The notes beneath the pieces were generated by a model. It was given only the letters and a program-made list of their open reading frames with translations. It was not told the DNA's origin and did not search any database. The position numbers were made by a program, and so were the translations under genes. Positions 1 to 13,091 of a stretch of 64,000 nt of DNA are shown here, piece after piece; positions within the stretch are counted from its first letter, which is position 1, and each line of letters opens with the position of its first letter. The stretch spans positions 248,001-312,000 of the forward strand of contig LSAX01000002.1 of assembly GCA_001557505.1 (NCBI GenBank), read 5' to 3'. The stretch is from Reticulascus tulasneorum. Taxonomy: Eukaryota; Ascomycota; Sordariomycetes; Glomerellales; Reticulascaceae.

Positions 1-3000
1 AGCTGCGGGAACCCACCCAAACGCCATTGATTTTTTGCGTCACAAGCCGGTTTGCCATCTTCCAATATTGCCTATTGCCGGCCCGCGCCTCAAATCCCAA
101 CGAAGCGATGTGGTAAGTAGTTCGCAGCTCTCCATTCCGTACCGCAATAGGCGGTCTGGGCGGGACGGAGTAAGGTGAACAATGGGTGCTGGTCCCTTGG
201 CCCCACGCCGCCAAAAGCCGAACGGCTCGGCTGGCCGAATCTACAGCGGCCCGGGGTCACGCGTGGTAGGTGGCTATAAATAAAAAAGCCATAAACGTGG
301 AAAAGCCCTCGGCTCGCTTCCTACTTAACATTGGGTCGTCCCAGCGCGCTAGCTAGCTTCGTCCGAAGCATCCACTAGCTGCAGCTCCAGGCTCTTGTCA
401 AAACCCACGTACTCGGCTCCAGCTGAACCTGCTACAGTGGTGGTTTTGGCTTTGAAGGTGTTAGCAATCTATCCAGACTTCATTGCTGTGCGGGTGAGGC
501 TACGCCTTTCTCGGCAAGTGTGCCTGCAGCACGACTTTACAGGTCAGCCTCAAGCTGCAGACCAGCACTGTGCTCTGTCGCAAAGCTACCTATGTACGCC
601 AGAATCCAGCCAATTAGTCCCAATATCGTCGGGCTGAAGTTCATCCGGAACCCGACACCCTCACCTCACCTTACCATTGTGTACCTCCATCGTGCATGAG
701 GTCGTCTCCGATGCGTAACTTAAGCTAGAGCCTAGTACATAGCTCGTTGGTGTGTGGTAGTGGCAAAGGCTTATCATCGACTCGATGCTTTGTCATATCA
801 TGAATAGTCTGGTTCGCGCCTGCATCCATACGACCCCTGGGGATTTCAGACTCTAGCTGCCTTGCAATCTTCTACGCACAGTACGGGGCTTGCCAACTGT
901 CACCCCAGTGATTGCAGAACGTCTTTGCACCTGGCAGGCATGGGAGATCGTAGACGATCAAGCCGGACTTGGACGGGACGTAGACCACCGCTAGGGTGCC
1001 AGACTCGGACCCGTCACGCTCGCACATGCGGCGAAGCAATCGACGGATGAGGGTATCTTGACGTATACCTTGGACCCATGCTATGTCTCGATTGCTTAGC
1101 AAACATCCCTCACTGCCTCCACTCCTTCACCTGGTTGAATCTTGGTTTCGTCCGTTGCCCCGAAACTTAAACTGAATAGCTGGATGAATGCCAAAGTGCC
1201 ACAATTTCTATCACGTGGTGAAATAAGGAATGCACTGGCACTGCCGTTGGTTCGAACCAGGTCCTGTCACTATGGATAAATATCCTAAACTATCCGAATG
1301 CCACCCTCTTCTGCGAGTACTCGTCCATCGCCTCACCAACGTAGACTTCGTTGGCACCATCAGCCAGGAATCGACGAAATTTTTATATTCAAGTCGCAGT
1401 TCTACGTCTTCGGTGCATGTTCGATGCTGCCCAAGGCTGACATGAAGAAACGTCTACCATGGATCGACGGGGCCACTACCCGTTCTTCCGCTTCGTTTGG
1501 GGCCTCATTAACTTCGTTGCTTAAGGTAGGATTTCCCTCATCATCCATGATTTGACATGTCGGATGCCGTCAGTACTTTGTTGGTTCAAACCAAGTAATG
1601 GGAAAAGCTTTAGCGAGCCAGGGGTTGAGTCGGCCGCGCGATTTCTCACAGGAGCTGTTGGTTACAACTCCGTTCCTCCATGTTTCTTGGACGTCTGAGA
1701 GGCCGGTAAGACAGAATCAGACAAGATCTGCAACGATATTATCGGATATGTTCCAATGGGCACTCGCTGAGATTATACATTATTGGGATGCGTCATGGTC
1801 GTTGATAGTAGCATCGGCAATGGTTTGGCAGTGAATATGTTCATGGCTCACTCGCTCTCGTATCTCCACAACGTAACTCGACGACGTAGCTTATAGTACA
1901 ATATATATCGGCAAGAAAGCTCCTTTCTTTGCCTCCTATGGTCACATTTTCGACAGATTGACCAGTCATCCACTCACGTTGTTCGTGAAATCAGCATAAT
2001 TTCTGAACCAATGCACTTGCTCCCAGCACATGACATGTTATGTTCATATTATGCATGGATCAGAGGTTATGATTCAGTATTAGTAAATCGTAGCTGCATT
2101 GGTAAGAAGCATCGTACAAAGTATCCTCCACTTCTCAGGTCATCATTTCATCAAGCGAGACCCTGGCCAAACATTCGTTTCTAGTAGTGGCGTGGAAGTA
2201 ATACGTGCTTAAACTCATCTCTTTGCTCTTAAACATGCACTGAAATACATGATTATTCTTCAGGTGTTGTATCCAGTCTTAAGACTGCCTTCCTGCTTCT
2301 CCTGGAGATCTCTAACCACCACTACTCAGGTTTCCTGGTCACGATGGCCTTAAATGATCATTTGACACCTATCGGAGCTCAAGCCTGAGACTAAATAGAA
2401 ACTCCCCAAACTCCCCAAACTTGAAAGATGTCCCATTGTAAAGATATAGCTTTAGGTAATATCACTGGTGTCGATCTCGCCGCCTTGGAGTTTCGAAACT
2501 CGGAAGGCTCTAGCTCAGAATTAAGTATATGCTCGAGACAATCGACGTCAAATCAGAGCACTAATCAATGAGAACATGTTTGTTGCAGACTTCATGAACC
2601 GAGATTGCATCTAGATTCTATAGCCTGTTAGAATAGTTCAGCTCCATCTGGCCATGTGAACGACCTTTCTTCGGGCATCCAACCCAGCGACTAACCTCAC
2701 TGTTGCCGAAATGTACACCTTACCGAGCGAAAGGCCCTCATTACAGGAAATCATATCTTCAAGCTTTCTGCATTCGACAACTTCTTCGTCGTCGTCCTTT
2801 TGCTCAATTGTCATAGTCACCAATCTGCCCTTCTCAACACTATTCTGTTGTTCTTGAAGATAATTAGAGGTGCCAATCGAACCATCGTCCTTCATATAGC
2901 TGTTCAGAATGATCTACTTTCTGGGCACTGACCATAGTCAAGTCCAGAGGCCCCATCTGTACTTGGTTTCGTCACCAGGTACCATGCAGGCGACAAGATG

Positions 3001-5609
3001 ACTGAATTTTGGGCCAACATGGTCTCCAGAGTTAACGCTATGAGCCTGAGAGCAGCTCGAAAAGTCTAATGCCGCATGCCGAAGCAGAGATCCAGCTTTC
3101 ACTGCTTATAAACTTCTAGCTTGCATCTACGGCTTAATGCAGAACCGCTAGTGTCTGTTCAGAGATAGAATGGGACGTAGATGACATATTCCATAGACTG
3201 GTAGATACGGAGGAACTGGCAGATGGAGCTCTTGGCGTGACAGTTGTGTCTACAACAGGTGCTGTGTATCTATCATGCCGTGTTATACCCATGCCGCATG
3301 CAACCAGTTTACTACTTGCAACGCTGCGTGGGCAACATGTAGAAAGCAGCCATAAGAGCCAAAGCTGAGTCGGTTCACACAACGAGTTCTGTACACCACG
3401 GGACGACCAAGTCATCTCTGTATTCCTTGCGGAGTCACAACCGGACAAGCTTCGGAGCACTTCTGTAAACGGTCTAATTAGAATGCAGCAGGTTCAAGAA
3501 TCTGATTGTAGTCGTTTCCCGATAGCGAGTAATAAATTATTATGTTCTAACAAGCTTATGCAATGGTTTCAACCGGGGAAAGCATCTGTGCAGTGAGACT
3601 TGGGCGGAAGAAGGCGAGCTATTTATGCCCAGAGATTAGTTCCACATTTAACAAGAAATCTGTAACTCGCGACGGGGAAATAAGTTCGAGGCTGGAAACT
3701 GGGCAAAGACATGCAAGACATTTGAAAACTTGATGCGTTGGCAGTTAATGGTAGTTTGTAATAGTGGAAACTACACAGAGATCGACGAGAAATAGGTTTT
3801 TCTAATGATCCCTCACGGGTCTCTCCGCTGAAACTAGTTTCACCAAAATCAATCCTCTGCACGTTTGGATACATCAACTAATTCTTCGAGACGGTTCGGA
3901 AATATTGGGCCGGGCCGTTTCGCGGTCTAGTAAACCCAGCATGCTTCTGTGAGGAAATGCACAATGAATCCGGCGGCTTAAGTCTTCTCTTCGTCTCAAG
4001 TCCGTTCGCCGGACATTATTAAACAGGCACGGATCGCAATTACCCTCAACTGAGAACACTCAGAACCCATTGGGAACCTACCATTCGCCTCTCGTTCGGA
4101 TTAGGCCCCGATAGACGTGATGGTCGAGTCCTCAGCTCGGGGTCGGACTCTAGCTTGGAATTACAACTTGACTGTCCCGCCCCTGTCTAGAAAGCAGTGA
4201 CCTTGCTGGCAGGAAGTTTTCTGATTGTGCAAACAAAGAGTGTCATTGAGGATGGGAGATGGATATAGCTATTTTAAATGCCGTGGCTTCATCGCTGGCC
4301 GGTGTCAAGATGGGCCTAAAGCAAAGCCACCAGACTGCTATCCGACGAGGATATGCCCGCTCATTCCTTGCAGATAGTGTTCATTATAACATGGCTATTG
4401 GACATTTCCTTGGAAGGAAACTCAATCTCTGCCAGTGAAGCGATGCCCCTGCTCCCTTTCAGATCATTCAACGGTGATTTACTCTCTTATTAAAAACTTG
4501 ACTGACCTTCTTTCCTTTGGGATATTGACTTTCCCAGCCAGAGATGCCTAAGCAATAACCAGCAGTGTCCCGAAATGAAACATCGGCCAGAATGCCTTGA
4601 TATCATCAATCTGTAGCTAAACGAAGTGACATGATTCTCGCGCCTCTCCCCCTGAAGTTGTAAATGCCTTCAAGTTCCACGGCTGCCAAGCCAATCACGC
4701 AATTCGTACGAAGTTTCATCAACACTGATGAATGAAATGTCCCCGAGGCCGGAGCCTTAGTTTAGACCCTTGTTGAAATATGCTGAAAGGTTCAGGCACC
4801 ATGACTTGTACCCAGCAGCTCGGTATTGGTATTATCGACCCCGCAGCCGCCCGATACCACAGCGACGCGTGGAGGAATAGTTGGCTGACATCTTCGCCGT
4901 GGCCTCGACGTTCACTGTGACGAAGTCATCCAATAGCTATGAAACGCCCGCACAAGTCCAAGGTAGCCGAGCATCATCTGGCGGATAAGGTCTCAAAGGA
5001 GGCAAGCGCCCTTGACGATATTCTAGCTCAATATACGACATCCAAACCCGCAGCTCCGGTCTGACCAGTGCCTGGCAAGTGGGAATTGGAAAATAACGCT
5101 AGCTGGCCCAGACATCTCTTGTGAGAGAACTGCGTGTTTTTCCCACCCGCGTGCCGCATAAGCGGTTGAACTACCAAGACGATCAATGCGATGTCTAGTG
5201 TGATTGGAGCCGCGCAGCTGGAAAGAGGCACCACAGGTGGGAGCATATGCGCACCCGGCAGCTCGACCCAGCAGCGGCGAACCCAATGCGGTGGATTGGC
5301 GTCGTATCGCTGAAGCTTTAATGGTGCGGTGTTGATGGAATCATGACCAGGTCGAAGCACGCAATTGCGCCCTGCGTTATGGGAGCCACTTTTCCAACCG
5401 ATAGCCTACATTCAGCTTCCGACCGGAACCTCGATCGCGCGGGGGCGACAACCTCATAAAAAACAGCTGGAGCTGTTTATGGAAACGACTTGGACTTCCT
5501 GATCTTCCTTCTGCTCGAAAACGAAGAGATCGAATCTTCCCGGCTCGCCCAGTGAGATTTCCAATTGACATGTAAAGTGTTGGCTTAAACACCATCAATC
5601 AACGCCACA
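1..5609. other. Gene-poor left flank, no supported gene
   Basis: This 5.6-kb stretch has ordinary base composition and is not RIP-like. Open frames in it are short (up to about 110 codons), overlap one another, and carry no motif I recognise. A TATA-like element lies near 273-285, but no convincing coding region follows it. The last few hundred bases before 5610 presumably hold the promoter and 5' UTR of the sulfatase gene. Small or fast-evolving genes and noncoding RNAs cannot be excluded. Confidence 0.5.
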
Positions 5610-7579
5610 ATGAGTCCTGCAATCAAGTGGTCCGTGCTCTCGGCACTCGCAGCTCTCTTCTCCGGGGCTTCTGCTTCGATTGCCCAATCAGACAGCTCCC
5701 AGATCCCATTCGTCTCGTCTCACGGCCATTCGGGCTCCTCGCGCCCCAATATCGTCTTCATCCTTACTGATGATCAGGACCTGCACATGAACTCTCTGGA
5801 CTACATCCCGCTTATCAAGAAACACTTGATTGACCGAGGAACGTTGTACAAGCGACACTTCTGCACCACCGCCGTCTGCTGCCCATCGCGCGTGACGTTG
5901 TGGACGGGCAAGGCAGCGCACAACACAAATGTTACAGACATCTTCCCTCCCTATGGTTAGCTTCTATATTTCCCACTGAAACACGGCAATTTGCTGACAA
6001 TGTGGTAGGCGGATACCCAAAGTTTGTTAAAGAGGGCCACAATGAGAACTACCTGCCAGTGTTCCTCCAGGACGCCGGCTACAACACATACTATACCGGC
6101 AAATTGTTCAATGCCCACACGGTAGATAACTACGACAGTCCGCATGCGGCCGGATGGACATCATCGGTATGTGATGAGTGCGCGCATGCCATTCTGTATT
6201 CAACATGCTGACCACCGCAGGACTTCCTCCTCGACCCCTTCACTTACATGTACCTCAACGCGACTTTTCAGCGCAACAAAGATGCTCCAGTGAGCCACGA
6301 AGGAGAGTACAGCACTGACGTCCTTGCTGGAAAGGCGCTCGGCTTCCTGGACGATGCCGTCGCGGCGGACAAGCCATTCTTCCTGGCGATCGCGCCAGTT
6401 GCGCCTCATTCCAACGTCGACTCAAGGAAGATGGACGGGATGAACATAACGAATGACTTGATTGCCACACCTCCAATCCCAGCAAAGCGCCATGCTCATC
6501 TTTTCCCTGACGCGATAGTCCCTCGAACAGAAAACTTCAACCCAGACAAAGAGTCCGGAGCCAATTGGATCCGAAAGCAGCCAAAACAGAGCGACGAAAA
6601 TGTCGCCTTCAACGATCATTTTTACCGGAATCGACTGCGGGCCCTGCAAGCAGTCGACGAGCTGGTTGACTCGGTCTTCGCCAAATTGGACGAGTATGGC
6701 ATTTTGGACAATACCTACATCATCTACACTACGGACAATGGCTACCACATCGGGCATCATCGCCTGCAGCCGGGAAAAGAGTGCGGTTACGAGGAAGATA
6801 TCAACATTCCGCTGATCATTCGAGGGCCAGGCGTGCCCAAGGGCGAAGTGACCGAGATTGTCACGACCCACCAAGACCTGGTACCAACCATTCTCTCCCT
6901 CGCGGGGGCACCAATCCGAGCAGACTTCGACGGCCTTGCGATTCCACTGACAGAACCTGACCTCAAGGATGCAACAAAGACCCGGCATGAACACGTCACG
7001 GTTGAATATTGGGGCTTCGCTGCTTCTGAGGGCAAGTGGGGATTTTTCGGGACCAACGACACACTCGTGTTGAACAATACGTACAAGGCGCTGCGAATCG
7101 TCTCCAAAGAATACAACCTATACTACTCGGTATGGTGTACAAACGAACATGAACTATATGACTTACACGTATGTCACAACGCTAGACTGTGCGTCGAACC
7201 TTGCTACAGACTTGCTAACAATGTACAGAGCGATCCTGGGCAATTGAACAACTTACTACACGCGGACTCGGACGCGAAGACTGTCCTGGGATTCCCTATT
7301 CACACCCTTGTCTCGCGTCTGGATTCGCTGCTTCTGGTATCAAAATCTTGCAAGGGAGCAGTCTGCACACATCCGTGGCGTGCCCTTCACCCTCAAGGCA
7401 ATGTCGACAGCCTACGGGACGCACTCTCCCCACGCTTCGATCGATTCTACGAGCAACAGCAAGTCCGCGTAGCGTACTCGCGTTGCGAGTTGGGCTATCT
7501 CATCGACGCGGAAGGGCCACAGTTCGAGCGTGATGGACTAATTTACTGGCGTGGCCTGCACTGGAGTGACTGGGTCTAA
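5610..7579 (+). CDS. Secreted arylsulfatase-type sulfatase
   Basis: Coding exons are inferred as 5610-5955, 6009-6166, 6221-7168 and 7229-7579, giving about 600 aa, the usual size for fungal arylsulfatases. Residues 1-22 form a signal peptide, so the enzyme probably acts in the secretory path or outside the cell. The metal-binding Asp-Asp follows RPNIVFILT (D54, D55). The sulfatase signature C-C-P-S-R is at residues 90-94, where C90 would be oxidised to formylglycine, the catalytic residue that hydrolyses sulfate esters. Downstream, the YTTDNGYHIGHH block fits the second metal-binding region of the family. All introns are short with clean GT-AG ends; the last has a CTAAC branch site close to its acceptor. 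The start lies in a good context (CACAATGA). The natural substrate (aryl, choline or carbohydrate sulfate) cannot be told from sequence. Confidence 0.93.
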
Positions 7580-8594
7580 GTGCTGCCTTGTGTCCACGCA
7601 GCTTCAAACAGGAACATCTTGGTATTCTCATTATTGCCATAAGGATGACCATGGAACTTTTGTGTCTTGACTGCATGACTGGCGCAAAATGTCCTGCTGG
7701 CTGTATATGCTGGTATGCTGGTAGTGTATGAGCGGGAAGTTAAAACCAAACGAATAGAGATGGGGTCAATTCTCTCGGGCACTAGCCAGATAGCCGAACG
7801 GGACGGGATTGTAAGCCACAAGTAATCCAGCTGACGACCTCTCCAGAGACCGTTTGGCACGTAAGACATCCGGGACGGCCTCTAAAATCGAGGTTGTAGT
7901 GGGAAGAAGATGTCACAAAGATGCCATATTGGAAAGGCCCAACACATAGATCTTTGCGTTTACTTCTGAGTCTCTGGGTAAAGTTAGATCTTTTTTGTTG
8001 CTCTTGACTGTAGTTAGTTTTAATGAGTTAATTGGTCGGCCTTGTATGAGAAGTTGAGAACCAACTCATCAAAATCATACCCTTGTAAATAGCTGAGGCA
8101 TTCCCCCGTATCTCTGCAATGGATGCTTGACAGTCCCGCAGGGGTCTCCGTTGACCGCATTTGAATTATCACTAATACGTAGTTGTATCAATCTGCCCAC
8201 AAGCTCCGGGGGGTGGCTGAAAAACTCGTCCACACCCTTGTCGCTCCCGACTTATCGGCAAGCCGCTAGTCGTCCGTCCAGATGTCGCAATATTGCGCCA
8301 TCCCGAACCGGAGGCCTGGGCTCCCCATCCGGCAAGATGTTGCCATGGGGCTAACACGGCGATAGATAATGAGCACCCGAGAGACCTTCGTTTATGGCGT
8401 TAGTGACTCATTGGACGAATTACGTACCGGGGTTTCGTCCCTTGCCAAGAGTGGTGGTGGCAGGTACTGCATTCGACGACATTAATCTTGCCACCCACAC
8501 ACCCGGGATATCTTGTCCCAGTCGCATGGTTCACATCAAGAACTCAGAATCCTTCTTTTCGTGTCGTTCCTGACCACCGCACGATCTAGCGAGC
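7580..8594. other. Intergenic between sulfatase and MFS genes
   Basis: About 1 kb between two genes on the same strand. It should hold the 3' UTR of the sulfatase gene and the promoter of the transporter gene. I see no coding region, repeat or RNA gene in it. Confidence 0.5.
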
Positions 8595-10707
8595 ATGACT
8601 TCTTCGCAAGGAGCCGACGGCGCAATCGCCGCGGAGCGAAGCGATGAGCGCACACCTCTCTTGTCTTTCCCGGACCATGTTGTAATTGAGTCTTCAGGTG
8701 AGAGTTCCTCATCGGTGTCGAGCAGCAACGACTCCGACGGCGAGTTCGTACCTTGGTATCTTACTCCTTCCTCAGAGATCGACTCCCCTCCCGTGGATAT
8801 CGAGCGCAGTGCTGCCGTGGACTCTGCAAATCCGAAGATACAAAATGGGTCCAAGGTCACCGGAACTGTTCTACGGGTAGTTGCCATCTTGTTGATTGGC
8901 ATGTTCACTTCCAACGCGGATGGATCATTGGTCTTGGCAACTCATCCCACCATCGCATCCGAGTTCAACGACCTGGAGGATTCGAGCTGGCTCTTCACGG
9001 CCTTCGCGCTGGCAGGAGCCGCAACACAGACAATGGTGCGCCCGCCCAAACCGCCTGTTCTTCTTGTCGTGTGATCTAATGGTAACTGTGAACAGTATGC
9101 CAAGCTCAGCGACATCTATGGTCGCAGGGTGTTGCTGATTACAGCATACTTTCTGTTCGCTGTTGGATGGTAAGGCACGGCAGTTGCTTGCCAAAACCTT
9201 CCTTGTGTTCCAGAGGAGTGTCTGATTGACCCTGTGTAGTGCTATAGTTGGGCTAGGCCGTTCGATGTTGGAGGTCGTGCTTGGCCGTATCATATCTGGG
9301 TCCGGTGGGGCCGCAATGAACGTCGTTGCTGCACTCCTCATTACGGGTAAGTCTCCTTGAAGATGCAAAGGCACTGGCGCACGAGGTATTCAATACCACA
9401 GTCTTGTTCGAAAGCTGAACCTGCTAAACAGATCTTGTTCCGCTGCGTGATGTGGCTGCCTGGCAAGCCGGCATCAATCTTGCGTCAACCATTGGCCGCA
9501 GCCTTGGTGGTCCCGTTGGCGGCTGGCTTGCGGACACGATCGGCTGGCGATGGTCATTTCTCGGACAGGCTCCGATATTCTTCGTCGCGATGGTGCTTTG
9601 CGTGATCTACTTGCCGAAAGACAAACCTTCCCCCAAGGTTGCCAAGCCGGGAGAGGAGCAGGTTAGCCCCTTTGCGAGGATTGACTTTCTCGGCGCTGGG
9701 CTGCTCGCTTTATTCATGTTGGCTTTCCTTCTACCGATCGAGATTGGGGGTTCGAAGATCCCCTGGAATCATCCCCTCATCTTCGTCCTGCTCGGGGCTG
9801 CGACCGTTCTCGGTGGCTTCTTTTTGGCTACAGAAGCATGGTGGGCCAAGGAGCCAATATTCCCGCTCGAGCTGCTTAGGCAAAGGGATATTGTTGCATC
9901 GTATCTGCTTATGGGCTTCCAGGTCGCGGCACAGCTGGGTTTGATGTTTTCTGTGCCGTTATACTTCCAGGTGACCGAGAGAACGTCCAACACTGTTGCT
10001 GGCGCTCATCTCTTTCCGGCTGTGGCAGGAAATGCTGTTGGAGGGATCCTGGCTGGCCTGTTGATCCAGAGGTAATGTTGCGGCGTCCACCCCCAGCATA
10101 GCCCTAGACTCTAACCAGCGCTCTAGGACCGGCCGCTACAAGTTTCTCGTGGTATTCTCGGCTGTCTGCACGTTTTCTTCATATTTGCTGCTGCTTCTCC
10201 GCTGGCACGGCCATACAAATATCTGGGAGTCGTTGTATATCATCCCTGGCGGTTTCGGAACTGGTGTGGCCCAGTCCGCTGTTTTCATTAGTCTCCAGGC
10301 TGTTGTCAAACCGAAGCACAAAGGAGCGGCAACATCTGGTCTGTTCCTGACAATGAGTGTGGGCATCATCCTTGGCCTCGCTTGTGTCAGTGCTGTTATT
10401 ACGGGTACAATGCGATGGAGTTTAGATGCGAGGTTGATAAAAATGGGTATTGAGAGTGTCGCAAGAAAAGAGGTCAGTATTTTCCACGTACACCCCAGCC
10501 ATCTTTCAACCCAGCATTCTAATACGAGCACAGATCATCCAAAACGCTGCGTCCAATGTCGACTACATAGACCAAGCGGAAAAGAGAATTGCCAAGGCCG
10601 TGGTTGCGGCGTACGTGGAGGGATTGTCGTTCAGTCATGGAGTCTCCCTTATATGCTCTTCGTTTGCTTTCGTTGCTAGCTTGGTGCTACGAGAACATAA
10701 ACTGTAG
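8595..10707 (+). CDS. MFS transporter, DHA2 type, vacuolar basic amino-acid/multidrug (Vba/Fnx1-like)
   Basis: Six exons are inferred: 8595-9035, 9096-9169, 9240-9346, 9432-10071, 10127-10472 and 10534-10707 (about 593 aa). The N-terminal tail of about 90 residues is acidic and Ser-rich and carries a dileucine motif ERTPLL (residues 18-23), typical of transporters sorted to the vacuole. The first membrane helix carries the loop reading NADGSLVLATHPTIASEFN, close to the Fnx1/Vba group. MFS motif A (KLSDIYGRR) sits between helices 2 and 3, starting near residue 150. The length and hydrophobic pattern fit 14 helices. Members of this group carry basic amino acids or drugs across the vacuolar or plasma membrane by proton antiport; the substrate here is unknown. 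The first intron donor (GTGCGC) is weak, but frame and homology support it. There is no sign that it belongs to a metabolite cluster. Confidence 0.92.
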
Positions 10708-11375
10708 AGGGATGAGGAGGCACGATCCTCAACTCGGCCCGTTGGTTTCTCTTTGCTTGTTTGTTCCGAGGGTACGATTAGACGAATAACCTCGCATTTA
10801 CAGTAATTAGAGTAGAATAGTTGCGCACAAGGTTCGGGTTCCAAGTCTAGTCATGTCCCACATGTAGTCTGTGTATTGTTACTTACTGAATTAAGAGCCT
10901 AGACGCGTTATTCCGGCTCTTGTCGTCCTTTGGTCGAAGCATTAGATCCCCTGGCCATTTCGATCTCAAGATTCAGGCACGCCAGGAGAGAGTTGTTGAT
11001 GTGGATGACTTGGCTAGACGGACAATGGTGCTTTCTGCTAAAACGTTCTCCTGCCAGGCGTTCTGCATCATATGTTGAAGAGTGTGCATTACCTTCCTCT
11101 CCAAGCTTAGATTCTTGATACAGGGAGGAGGTTCTTAACCTCAAAAGGCTGGGACGATACTGCTCAGCTTTGTGTGGCGGCTGAACCCCTGTGAAGCGGC
11201 GCCACCTCCCCACCTGTAGTTAAGCGCTAGCCCCACAACCCCGGCCGCTGTACCTTGCCCGCCGTTCCTTCCACCTCCCCCGGCTTCCACTTACCTCTTT
11301 GACAACTTACCATCCCTCGCCAATTCGCGTTGCTGGTTTGCGAACTGGTACTGTTGAGTTCAACCCCTGGTAGCC
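10708..11375. other. Intergenic between MFS and CCHC-protein genes
   Basis: About 670 bp. Nothing recognisable apart from pyrimidine-rich tracts near 11260-11310, just upstream of the next start codon, as is common in fungal promoters. Confidence 0.45.
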
Positions 11376-13091
11376 ATGCCTTCAGTCAAAGCATCCATCG
11401 ACTCAGACATCCATGACAAGACTACAAGATACCCTCTTAATGGACTCAATCTTGACTTTGCCCATTACCGGCATCGGCACTTCGGCGCCAGAGATGTCAT
11501 GGCGGCGAAAGTCATGCAAGATTACCTCTCCCCCAAGATTGTGAAGACACACCTTCCACTCGTCAACAGGCATGGCAATCCGACCCAACAGCGCCGAACG
11601 CCTGTTTCAGACGAGAAAGTCTTGAGCCATATGTTGTTCACCATACCCAACACGCCCCCAAAATGGGTTGCCCCCAAGGCAGGTCCACGGTCGTACGCTG
11701 TACAATTCTTCAACTTTGATACCGGCTCCCCCCACATACTCGAGTGGCCGAAGATGGATCTGGATGATCTCCCGCCAAAGTGGCAAGTCCTGGAACTGGA
11801 AAGAGAGCAAACACTGGATGTTCTGCAGCGGTACTACTTGGAGATCTCCGAGCCCGACATGCGGCGATTGGTCCGTCAGCAGCAGATAGCCCGTTGCTCT
11901 CTGGTACACAGCGGGAGGCGGGAGAAGCTCCTCGCCAGCTGGGACTGGGATGACAGTTATGACGCCCATTTGAAGTCCTACCAGCTGCACTCGCGCGTGC
12001 AACATGAAAACTTCCTCTTCTCCGGCAGGGAGAAGATGCCCGAATTTCAAAGCGGTAGATCTGCCCCTGCTCTCGTACCGGGAACGGACAAACTACTCTT
12101 GCGGCCCTGGTACTGGAGAATGGAAACACTAGGTGCGTCGGCCGTTGGGACTTTTTTGGACCTCCAACACAACCCAATGCGATGTCGCCCCAGCCGGTCC
12201 TCTAGCGAGCCAGCCACATGCTCATGGCGCGCCGCCAAGTTGTCATGGATTTCCGACGGAATCTTGTCTGATGTTGTATACGATGTCCCCTGTAACCTGT
12301 TCTACAAAGGGCAGACGCTGGCAGAATTGGATCGCCGGTCGAGGAGGAGGAGCCTTAGCCGTCGCCACATCGCGGATATGTTCCATCCTCCAACGCCACG
12401 CGGCCCACCGCCATCGACCAAGCTCCCTCCTTTGCCGAAGAAACGAAGGCAGAAGAAAGCCGGCTCTGAGGAGTCCTCGAACGCTGTTGCCTTCATCCGC
12501 TCAGGCTCGCTGCGAGCCTCCAAGCCTGACATTCAACTGGAACGATCTGCGCTGTGTGCCATCTGCCTCTCCCCTAACCATACTACCCAGCTGTGCAAAT
12601 CCTGCGGCTTCTGCGCCTCTTCTCAGCACCCCTCCAACATCTGCACCGTCTCGAAGCAAAATCGGTGCAAGTGCAAGCCCTTCCCGCAAAACCACGTGGC
12701 CGATCAATGCCATGTCGGCTGCTCTCGCCCGTGTGGGAATCCCTGGCCCGCGGGTCACTTCCGACACCGCAACGCCATGACTTGCAAGTACCGGTGCTGC
12801 ATGTGTGGCCTGAGGGGCCACACGGGCAAGGAATGCCACTTCAGGAAATGCCGCTGTGGCGAGGCGCATTTGGGACAAGACTGCCGTTGGAAGCCGGGGT
12901 GTCGAGTGTCGGGCTGCAGCCGTTATCTCTGTGGTCTGCACTGTCGCGAATGCGGCTCGACGGAGAAGCCATTTGTAGGTTGGCGGTGCGCGACTTGCTT
13001 GCAAGACGACAGACCTGCACGAGCCAAGGTGAAGGAGTGCGAGCATGGTGAAGGTTCATCGGGGAAGAGTTGGGAGGACTTGGAGCGCTGA
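11376..13091 (+). CDS. Hypothetical protein with tandem CCHC zinc knuckles
   Basis: A single open frame of 571 codons starting at ATG (GCCATGCC). Residues 30-220 are rich in charged and aromatic residues and resemble no domain I know. Residues 320-390 are basic and Pro-rich with a nuclear-localisation-like PKKRRQKK (354-361). The C-terminal third is Cys/His-rich. Three exact C-x2-C-x4-H-x4-C knuckles are visible at residues 394-407, 410-423 and 474-487, with further degenerate Cys/His units between and after them, up to about residue 550. Such knuckles bind single-stranded nucleic acid in CNBP/Gis2 and Air1/2 proteins and in retroelement Gag. A role in RNA or DNA binding is therefore inferred, not shown. 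A short unrecognised intron near 12130-12210 is possible because that part reads less like folded protein. It could be a domesticated Gag-like protein, but the N-terminus does not resemble Gag. Confidence 0.72.
   Translation: MPSVKASIDSDIHDKTTRYPLNGLNLDFAHYRHRHFGARDVMAAKVMQDYLSPKIVKTHLPLVNRHGNPTQQRRTPVSDEKVLSHMLFTIPNTPPKWVAPKAGPRSYAVQFFNFDTGSPHILEWPKMDLDDLPPKWQVLELEREQTLDVLQRYYLEISEPDMRRLVRQQQIARCSLVHSGRREKLLASWDWDDSYDAHLKSYQLHSRVQHENFLFSGREKMPEFQSGRSAPALVPGTDKLLLRPWYWRMETLGASAVGTFLDLQHNPMRCRPSRSSSEPATCSWRAAKLSWISDGILSDVVYDVPCNLFYKGQTLAELDRRSRRRSLSRRHIADMFHPPTPRGPPPSTKLPPLPKKRRQKKAGSEESSNAVAFIRSGSLRASKPDIQLERSALCAICLSPNHTTQLCKSCGFCASSQHPSNICTVSKQNRCKCKPFPQNHVADQCHVGCSRPCGNPWPAGHFRHRNAMTCKYRCCMCGLRGHTGKECHFRKCRCGEAHLGQDCRWKPGCRVSGCSRYLCGLHCRECGSTEKPFVGWRCATCLQDDRPARAKVKECEHGEGSSGKSWEDLER

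Noticed and set aside
1230..1620. Two tRNA B-box-like words (GGTTCGAACCA near 1249 and GGTTCAAACCA near 1584)
   Set aside because: No A-box at the right distance and no cloverleaf can be drawn; they look like chance or unrelated repeats.
2638..2895. Minus-strand 85-codon frame with charged composition
   Set aside because: No motif, no plausible splice continuation, and equally long frames occur by chance in this flank.
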